Source: Muscardinus avellanarius
Taxonomy: Eukaryota; Chordata; Mammalia; Rodentia; Gliridae
Direction: 5' to 3'
Length of the DNA stretch: 64,000 nucleotides
NCBI GenBank assembly: GCA_963383645.1
Contig: OY726563.1
Coordinates: forward strand, 28,056,821-28,120,820
Positions 57,011 through 64,000 of the stretch are shown in pieces. Below the pieces are notes generated by a model, which saw only the letters and a list, made by a program, of their open reading frames with translations, did not search any database and was not told the DNA's origin. The position numbers were made by a program, and so were the translations under genes. The stretch's first letter is position 1, and each line of letters begins with the position of its first letter.

Positions 57011-57573
57011 CCATGCCTTCCCAGGGGTAGGCCAGGCTGCCTGCCCCCTGCCCGGGGCCCAGGGCCTTGTGGCCCGGACCTCTGGACCTTCCGGGGTAGG
57101 GGGCAGGCATGCCCTGCTTGACCCCCGCCAGGGGCCCAGGGCCCTGCGGCCCAGCCCAAACCTTCCTGGGGGCAGGCATGCCGACTTGACCCCTGCCTAG
57201 GGGCCCAGGGCCTTACAGCCTGGCCTGGTCCTTCCAGGGGGCAGGCGTGCCCTGCTTGACCCCCATCCTGGGGCTCAGGGTCCTGCGGCCTGGCCCGAAC
57301 CTTCTCAGGAGCAGGCGTGCCTGCTCGACCCTGGCCAGGGGCCTCAGGGCCCTGCGGCCCGAACCGGCCCAAACCTTCCCAGGGGCAGGCGTGCAAGCTG
57401 GACCTCCGCCCGGGGGCCCAGGGCCCTGCGGCCTGACCTGGTCCTTCCGGGGGACAGGCGTGCCCAATTCGATCCCTGCCCGGAAGCCCAGGGTCCTGTG
57501 GCCCAGCCCCATCTTTCCTGGGGGCAGGTGTGCCCCGCTCGACCCCTGCCCGGGGGCCCAGGGTCCTGTGGCC
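57011..57573 (-). promoter_or_regulatory. GC-rich 5' tandem monomers (~70 bp x 8), copy 2
   Basis: The markers ccttcc or cttcc occur at about 57016, 57087, 57161, 57230, 57300, 57374, 57443 and 57512 (spacings 69-74). Each unit has ggggcaggcgtgcc, a cttgacccc block and ggggcccagggccctg. On the minus strand a 252-codon frame runs through them (57582-56824); monomer lengths are not multiples of three and GC content is high, so I do not treat it as a gene. Promoter role inferred from position. Confidence 0.65.
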
Positions 57574-57583
57574 TATATTCATT

Positions 57584-58021
57584 TTAAATATAAAGAAAAT
57601 GACAACAACAGGGCAATGGATTTCCAGAAATTAAATGATATCACCTAATAGTGAAGATTGTGCACAAGCTGCTGATTTAGCTGCTACAAATCCACTATGC
57701 ACTATGGACTCCCAATTTCTATTTTGTCTTAATGGCATCTTCATGAGATCTTTCATCAGTACATGAAGTAACGCTATCACCAACTTTCACTCTGCTCAGC
57801 CATATATCATTTTATTCTTATTTTTGTTGTCATGGGGGTGCCATACCAACTTGGTGTGGCCACAGAAATTCAACCTTTCTTTTCACTCTGGCGTTTGTGA
57901 CCTCTGACTCCATCTTTATCCCACTGAGACCATCCTCCTCAGTGTTCACCAGCAGCCTACCTGTCTTTATCTTTACCAGAAGCTCATCTTGCTTCAGGTT
58001 TGTTGGTGGTGTCATTGATGG
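57584..58021. other. Unassigned DNA with a short open minus frame
   Basis: A minus-strand open stretch at 58021-57830 reads TNLKQDELLVKI, then NTEEDGLSGIKMES and FLWPHQVGMAPP, charged and unlike the repeat text around it. It may be a processed-pseudogene scrap of unknown source. Confidence 0.3.
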
Positions 58022-58222
58022 CTTTTTTTTTTTTTTTTTTTTTTTTTGGTGGTACTGAAGATTGAACACCCAGAGGCATTCTAACTCAAAGCTAAATCCC
58101 CAGCCCCATTTTCATTTTGAAATAGGGTCTCACTAGGTTAATGAGAGTCTTCCTACTTGCTGAAGCTGTCCTTGAACTTATAATCTTCCTGTCTCAGCCT
58201 CCCAAGTACTGGGATTACATGC
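58022..58222 (-). mobile_element. B1-ID dimeric SINE
   Basis: Minus-strand long type: T27 tail, ggtggtactgaagattgaacacccagaggcattctaac, ..cagcctcccaagtactgggattacatgc. The extreme B1 5' end is missing. Confidence 0.9.
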
Positions 58223-60063
58223 TTTTTTTTAACTAATGAGTGGAGGCACAAAGTATAAAAGTGTTGTAATCTAAGAACAGAAGTTGATAATCCAGTTTTA
58301 CTATCTTTGGATCTATTTCTATTTGATTTCCACCTTTCAGGGTATGTATAAAAAAGAAGCTGGGGGAGTAGCCAAAGGAAGAGACAGTGGATGTGAAGCA
58401 GAAAAGAAAACTTGCCTTTATACTACTCTCACTATAGGCTTCCTTTCCTAAAATGTGATTTCCCTCTTCCCTATGCTGATATTTCCTCCTCTGGCAACCC
58501 TATTTTAGATTACATTCTCCTTCATTCATAAAACCTACTTTCATCTTTCCCAATACTTTTCTCTGTCTTACTAGAAGCCAGATTCAGAGCTATGCTCTCA
58601 CACAAGTTTTTATTAATCTTCCATGAATAATAAGGCTGGTAAAATTCAAAGTGATAAAATACCCTCAAGGATTATGTATATAATATGAATTCCCATGCTA
58701 CATTGTATGACTACATGAGAAAGGTTGAGCTTTCTGAAATAATGATAGGGCAGTATAAAAATGCATGGCATTATTTTTACCATAATAATCATTTTGCTTT
58801 CAAGTATAGGTAGGCATCAGAAGTAGTAGGTGTCTATATTCAGCTAAAAGCCTCCTTATTGCTACACATGCCAAGATATCGAAAGTTCTAGAGGCAATTC
58901 TGAATATGTATGAAACTGCAACAAGTAGCAAACCATTTATTACTCTCTTTAAACTCAAAAAGTTGCCAAGTTATTTTTACAAGATCTTTTCAACCAAGAA
59001 CCAATATGAAATTCATAAGTTTTGAAAATTATGAAACCTGAAATTAATATCTCAATTATAATTAGGAGTTTTGTCCATATATCAGTAGAGTTACAGTAGA
59101 CTTGTTTATTAATCATTTAACACAGCTTTATGTTATACTTTGTCTGGATAGTGCACTATAGTAATTTCTTTGGGAGAGATACAAATACATAAATTATATT
59201 TCTTATGTTTTGAGACTTTACAGTTTGGTTAAGAGAGATGGTATGTACTTAAATAAACCCAAATATTACTTCCAAATAAATAAGTAAGGCAGATAATGCA
59301 AATTATAGGAATTTGGAGTAAGAATATTTGGGGGAAGTGATCAGAAATTAAATGGGGCTAATCATATTTGAGCTGATGTTTAAATAATTTATATGACAGC
59401 AAACAAAAAAGAAGATTACAGCAACAATTTAACAATAATAACAACAATAACACAAAAGCAAATGGATGATGGCTTTACTTTTTGAATCATCTTCTTTATA
59501 AACAAGTTATTTTTTAATGGTTTACCTGTGACTATTCTCATACTTATTTGAGTGATGAGAAAAAAATAGCTAAGAGAATAAAGCAATTAGTCAAGATTAC
59601 AGAGAAAATAAATGGGAAAATTGCAGTTTGAAATAGGTTATTGTGCAATACTCAAGCAAATATGCTTGTTCTTACCTATTTTTCTTGGATTTATTCACTG
59701 TTCTTTCTTGTCTCCATTTTGTATCTGATAGTAGTTGACCCATACAGGTATCTTGTCTTTAATCATATTCAGTTGATTAGAATTCATGATAGGATATAGT
59801 AGGTTAAGAATTACCTGAGCTCTCTCTTTGCTTCCTGAAGCTCCTTTACTAGTTACTATGTAACTGTCATGGCAACAACACCTGTGAGATTAAGCTGATA
59901 TAGAATTGGCCTAGGTTCCTCCACAACATTTTCCTTTTCTTTCCAGTAAAGGGGTAGAAGTAGATTCTTGAAACTGTAAATCACTATATCATCATGCTAG
60001 TCATTTTTTTTTTACTTTTCAGTAATTTTATCACAGATCTTACCAATTCGTGTATTAAACTAT
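58223..60063. other. Unassigned DNA, possible MIR remnant
   Basis: No gene recognised. 59545-59625 (gatgagaaaaaaatagctaagag..gcaattagtcaagattacagag) may be an antisense MIR. Confidence 0.4.
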
Positions 60064-60071
60064 TTATTTGT

Positions 60072-60258
60072 GCCGGGCGTGGTGGCGCATGCTTGTAATC
60101 CCCGCACTTGGGGGGCTGAGACAGGAGGATCGCGCTGGTTCAAAGCCAGCCCTGCTGGCTTAAGAGACCCTTTTTCCAAATAAAAAGTATAAAATGGGTC
60201 TGGGTGTGTAGCCCGGAGGTAGAAGGTTTCCAGGAACCCCAGTACGACCAAAAAAAAA
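60072..60258 (+). mobile_element. B1-ID SINE, short subfamily, young
   Basis: CpG-rich forward copy: gccgggcgtggtggcgcatgc, gttcaaagccagccctgctggcttaagagacc, gtagcccggaggtagaagg, ttccaggaaccccagtacg, A9. TSD ttatttgt at 60064-60071 and 60259-60266. Confidence 0.95.
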
Positions 60259-60399
60259 TTATTTGTATTACAGATTAAAAATGAGTTATTTTATTTTATA
60301 TTCACAAGCAGGCACAATGAAACATAATGTCAACATATTTTAAATATTATAGAAAATGAGCAAATATTTCACATTAGGAAAATATTATCCAAATTTAGA

Positions 60400-60622
60400 T
60401 TTTTTTTTTTGCAGTACTGGGAATGGAACCCAGAGGCATTCTACCTCTGAGCTACAACCTCGGCCTTGTGTTTTATTCTTAATTTTGAAACAGGGGCTCA
60501 CTGAGTTGCAAAGGGTCTCACTAAGTAGTAGCTGTCCTCAAGTAGTAGCTGTCCACAAACCATGATCCTCCTGTCTCAGCCTCCCAAATGCTGGGATTAC
60601 AAGTGTGCGCCGTCATACCTGG
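60400..60622 (-). mobile_element. B1-ID dimeric SINE with internal 17-bp duplication
   Basis: Minus-strand long type with TSD ccaaatttaga at 60389-60399 and 60623-60633. An internal tandem repeat aagtagtagctgtcc(t/a)ca lies at 60522-60556. Confidence 0.95.
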
Positions 60623-60791
60623 CCAAATTTAGAAAATCAATATACTAGTTTTAGTGGAGAAGAAAATTCAGGAAGTGGAATTTTGAAAATGAGTTTTGAT
60701 GATGCAAGTTTATGGAGGATTTTTAATAGTGGGATTTATATGATGCCATTGAAGAAATGTGGAATGATTTAAATTTTAGAAAGATTAACCT

Positions 60792-60975
60792 GTACATGAT
60801 ATACATTCACAAACAAAGTCAATCACTAAGCAAAACCTGAGAAGGAGGGCAGGGAAATGGAATAGGGTGAGAATTGGGGGAGGGCTAAATAAGTGATATG
60901 TGTATGTATGCCTCTACCATCTTGTTCTCCATTAAGATATATGACTACAATGCACCAATTAAAATTTTTATAAAA
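60792..60975 (+). mobile_element. L1 3' UTR-only insertion
   Basis: TSD aaagattaacct at 60780-60791 and 60976-60987, perfect over 12 bp. The insert is only about 180 bp: caaagtcaatcactaagc, gagggcagggaaatggaataggg, gcctctaccatcttg, gactacaatgcaccaatt, A-rich end. Extreme 5' truncation of an L1. Confidence 0.95.
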
Positions 60976-60987
60976 AAAGATTAACCT

Positions 60988-61618
60988 AAAATAGTATGAA
61001 GTTGGAGTTGGTGAAGGAATGATGTCAAAGAAAAACTGTACCTGATGGAGTTAAATAAAAAAGTTTACTTTATTCAAGACTATTAGGAGTTTTAAAAAGT
61101 GCAAAGTAAAAGAGATTAAACTCAACTCTGCTGAATCAAAATACTGGGGAGATATTACATGCCAGAGAAGGTCAATTTGAGAGTACAGGGTGATATTAAT
61201 GGGAGGTGGCAATGTGATTAGTCCATCTGCTTTTGCTAATTGGCATTTTTTAAAGTTAAGATTAAGCCTTCTCACAGAAAATGGAAAATAGAGGTGTTAT
61301 TATTCTTGATTATTGCTTTTCAAAAGATGACTTTTAGGTCATTGAGACGTATAGTTAGCCCTCTGTTATAAAAATGACAAAAGTCTGAAAGGGAATTTAC
61401 AATTGCAAGCTCTCTATTTTACTTTTAAGTAAAGGTAAAGGAAAGATATATTCAGAAAGGCGCCTGTCTACAATTTAGTCAAGCTGAGAGGGACATTAGA
61501 ACTATGGTGGTCTCTGACTAAATTTAAGGAGACCCATAGGAAGTTTACCTTATAAGAGAATAATCTAAAGGAGTAGCAGAAAGTCATTGCTTGAAAATGT
61601 ATAAAATGAATAAAAACA
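60988..61618. other. Unassigned DNA
   Basis: No gene or named repeat recognised. Confidence 0.4.
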
Positions 61619-61805
61619 AGCCAGGCAGGATGGCACATACCTGTAATTCCAGTAATGGGGAAGCTGAGACAGAGGATCGCATGTTCAAAGCCAGTCTCAG
61701 CAATTTTGCAAGACACTCAGTGACCTAGTAAGACCCTGTTTCAAAAATAAAAGTGGGCTGGAGGGATAGCTCAAAGGTAGAGTCCCCTAGGTACATCAAC
61801 AAAAC
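61619..61805 (+). mobile_element. B1-ID dimeric SINE
   Basis: Forward long type: agccaggcaggatggcacatacctgtaattcc, gttcaaagccagtctcagcaattttgc, gggctggagggatagctcaaaggtagag. Confidence 0.9.
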
Positions 61806-62405
61806 AATAGCAATAAAAAATAAAAATTAGTTATCTACACTTTAAGTGTAGGTCAGGAAGAATGAGAAAGGAAAATTTCAAAGTAAACTCAATAATTTCA
61901 CATAAATGTGGCCTAATTGGTAAGAAATTAGAGCTAATTTGATGGATTTCCTGATTAGGAATACTTCTTCATCAATTATAGCCATTGACCATTCAAGGAC
62001 TAACAAACTTCCAACAATATTGATTAGATTTATTTCTGCCTTGGAATGAAAAAATTATTACTTCAACTTAATCACTACTTTATGAAACTTTTTTTAAATT
62101 GATGCATTGTATAAGTACCTCATAGTGAGATTCAACATGATATATTCATATATGCATACAACATCTGTACTTTGGAGACAATAGGGGAGTAATATAATTA
62201 GAACATTATCATTAATAACTATTGGATCTTATTTTTCTCTTTCATAAGATAAAGGAATAGCAAATCAGAACAAAATAAACAGAAGATGATATTGACCCTC
62301 ATGGTGAATAGTTAACGTTTTATGCATCTGTGAGGTATATCACTATGAATATTTTATGTACCAATAATTTTAAAAGACAAAATGAAGTAAAAAGAAAAGA
62401 ATTTG
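61806..62405. other. Unassigned DNA with L1 3'-end remnants
   Basis: 62085-62150 (tttttttaaattgatgcattgtataagtacctcatagtg) resembles an antisense L1 terminus, and 62320-62385 (..tatgaatattttatgtaccaataattttaaaa) a sense one. Both are heavily degraded. Confidence 0.4.
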
Positions 62406-62407
62406 GG

Positions 62408-62484
62408 GGTGTTAGCTATAGTTCAGTGGTAGAGTACTAGTCAAACATGAAAAAAGTCTGGGTTCAATCCCCAATAGAGAAAAA
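62408..62484 (+). mobile_element. ID-type SINE
   Basis: gttagctatagttcagtggtagagtactagtcaaacatg, then ctgggttcaatccccaatagagaaaa: ID element with tRNA-like boxes and A tail. Confidence 0.85.
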
Positions 62485-62491
62485 ATAATTT

Positions 62492-62684
62492 TTTTTTTTG
62501 GTGGTACTGGGGTTCCTGGAAGCCCTTCTCCTTCCGGGCTACACTCCCAGACCTATTTTTACATTTTTATTTGGAAACAGGGTCTCCTAAGCCAGCGCGC
62601 GCATGGCTGGCTTCGAACCTGCGCGATCCTCCTGTCTCTGCCTCCCAAGTGCGGGGATTACAAGCGTGCGCCACCACGCCCAGC
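62492..62684 (-). mobile_element. B1-ID SINE, short subfamily, young
   Basis: Very well preserved: ggtggtactggggttcctggaagcc, ctcctaagccagcgcgcgcatggctggcttcgaacctgcgcgatcc, gtgcggggattacaagcgtgcgccaccacgcccagc. Inserted right after the A tail of the ID element, a favoured T/A-rich target. Confidence 0.95.
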
Positions 62685-64000
62685 ATAAAATTTTAATTAG
62701 CAAAAATATTTCACAAACAACCATAAGGCATAATAAAGATGTGTTTACCCCATTCTTCAGATGGTGAAAATCTGCTTATAATGTAATATTTAAATCAATC
62801 ACACACCTTTGAATATAAATCTATTGAACTTCAATATTCAAACTCTTTTTACTAAAACAAGAGGCTTGGGATAATTGTCATCAGTGGGCAGGGAAATTGG
62901 ACTTGCATGAACTGAGGACAAATATTGCTAATCTAGAATCTTTGGCCAGGTCTGTTTAGATTCAGACTCTTGCTCTGACAAAGCATCAAAGTACAGATGG
63001 TCTCTTTACAAACACTTGGTATTTATAGAGCTATTCAGACATCAAGAGATGGTATCTTTTTTCATCTTTTTCAAGGATTAGCTATTACTACTATCTTTTC
63101 AAACTAACCTTTTGTCATCCAAGCTTTTGTTGGAAACAATGTTAAATGTTGATATGATTGTTTGCAATGATGCAACTTGGTTGCCCTCTGGAGAATATTC
63201 TCAAATCTTACTAGCATGTTTTAATTTGAAAAATTAAATTCCAAGTTTTAGCAAGTTAACAACTTGTTTTTAATGTATGGAAATTATGAATATATGTTAT
63301 ACTTAATTTAAAAGTTTCAAAAACTTTTGGGCTCAAAATGTTCAAGATATTTTTAAAATGTTGAATTTAACATTCTATGGCATAAAATATTTTGAATCTC
63401 CTCCACCTTTGAAAATGCAGTCATTATTCCCATCTCATAAAAAAGTCTGTCCTAGAATTTTTTGCATCCCCAAAAGAAGCACATGAAGAATTCACTCTAT
63501 ATATTAAAAAATAAAGCATGCGATGTAATAGTATGAACTCAATTAGTATCAAAATCTTTGGTTTTGGATAAAGAAACACATCTTTAAATTTTCAGACTTT
63601 TCATTTTTTCTTTCTCCCATAGATAAAAGGTCAGCATTTAAAAACTCCTAATCAACAGAATTCCCCAAAAAATAAAAATATGTTTCCTAATCTATTTTCT
63701 TTTACTTTTATTATAATAGGTATTTGTATCCATCAATAAAAATTATAAAGGTAAGGTGTTTGCCATATGTTTGCGCCAGCTACATGAAACAGTTATAATT
63801 ATTTTGTACAAAGTAAATTATGAATTACCACCATAAACTTAATGATAGTTTATGATTAAATCAATTTAAGTTTATATAAAACTGAGCAGGTGGAGAAGTC
63901 AGCCTCATCCTTCATTTGTAGTGTATTATACAAAAAGAGCTGTGTAAAATTCCAGAAATAAAAAGGTTTTATGGAGGTACTCTGATCTCAGAAAATATTT
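62685..64000. other. Unassigned AT-rich DNA
   Basis: No gene or named repeat recognised to the end of the window. Confidence 0.45.

Larger units (their letters stand above)
54220..57573 (-). mobile_element. Composite GC-rich VNTR retroelement, copy 2
   Basis: A 3.35 kb element flanked by the 10-bp TSD tatattcatt (54210-54219 and 57574-57583). Minus-strand order: about eight ~70-bp GC-rich monomers (57573-57011), a ~240 bp segment absent from copy 1 (57010-56771), an A/G-rich junction, the unique segment starting gagaggggtcaagatggccgc (56741-56236), a VNTR of about 16 100-bp units (56235-54625) and an L1-type 3' UTR with AATAAA (54624-54220). It shares its 3' UTR, VNTR and unique segment with copy 1 but not its monomers. 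It has no ORF1 or ORF2. It is an SVA-like passenger architecture by layout; the family is not one I recognise. Confidence 0.87.

Noticed and set aside
56824..57582. 252-codon minus-strand frame across the promoter-like monomers
   Set aside because: It is on the element's sense strand, but the monomers shift frame from unit to unit, copy 1 does not preserve it, and no domain is recognisable. A coding role cannot be supported.

Overview
The window is mammalian, non-coding nuclear DNA, almost certainly rodent. The most frequent repeat is a dimeric SINE with a B1/7SL-like left half (RNA polymerase III box B-like GTTCGAAGCC core) and an ID-like right half (..gtgtagcccggaggtag..cccagtacc). Stand-alone ID copies, MIR, L2, old and young L1 and Tigger fossils also occur. 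B1-ID dimers are characteristic of the squirrel-related clade (squirrels, mountain beaver, dormice), so a sciuromorph rodent is the best guess. No intact host gene, exon chain, tRNA or rRNA is visible. The window is best read as intergenic or deep-intronic sequence.

Layout. 1-9.1 kb: AT-rich sequence with L1 3' ends, a short retrocopy with perfect target-site duplications (TSDs; 1595-1726), a decayed Tigger transposon split by an L1 (4314-5278) and layered old L1. 9.3-20 kb: scattered SINEs, SINE-tail microsatellites, an inverted L1, and a pair of ~330 bp inverted-repeat arms 2.2 kb apart (14405-14735 / 16969-17300). 20.2-27.7 kb: an ancient antisense L1, internally deleted but reaching its 5' end, interrupted by a GC-rich composite retroelement (22738-24936). 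27.7-36.8 kb: mostly unrecognised DNA with ID, L2 and Tigger-type fossils, an L1 ORF2 remnant, and a near-perfect 118/120-bp tandem duplication. 36.8-38.1 kb: a YBX1 processed pseudogene (minus strand) carrying two SINEs. 38.1-46.5 kb: many SINEs and a young 5'-truncated L1 (42924-44054) with an open ORF2 C-terminus and 15-bp TSDs. 46.9-50.1 kb: old L1, then an L1 5' UTR plus nearly complete ORF1 in reverse, beside a forward L1 3' UTR. 50-54 kb: SINEs, MIR and a twin-primed L1. 54.2-57.6 kb: a second, larger composite retroelement. 57.6-64 kb: SINEs, L1 3' ends and unrecognised DNA.

Most notable: the two minus-strand composite elements share a layout resembling primate SVA. From 5' to 3' this is GC-rich tandem promoter-like monomers, a unique segment (with a YY1-like site in one copy), a 100-bp-period VNTR built of two 50-bp half-units, and an L1-type 3' UTR with AATAAA and an A-rich tail. 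Each is flanked by TSDs. They carry no ORF1 or ORF2, so they look like non-autonomous passengers of the L1 whose 3' UTR they share. The 5' monomers differ between copies (~93 bp versus ~70 bp), suggesting promoter turnover. Family names here rest on sequence recognition by eye, not on a database search.
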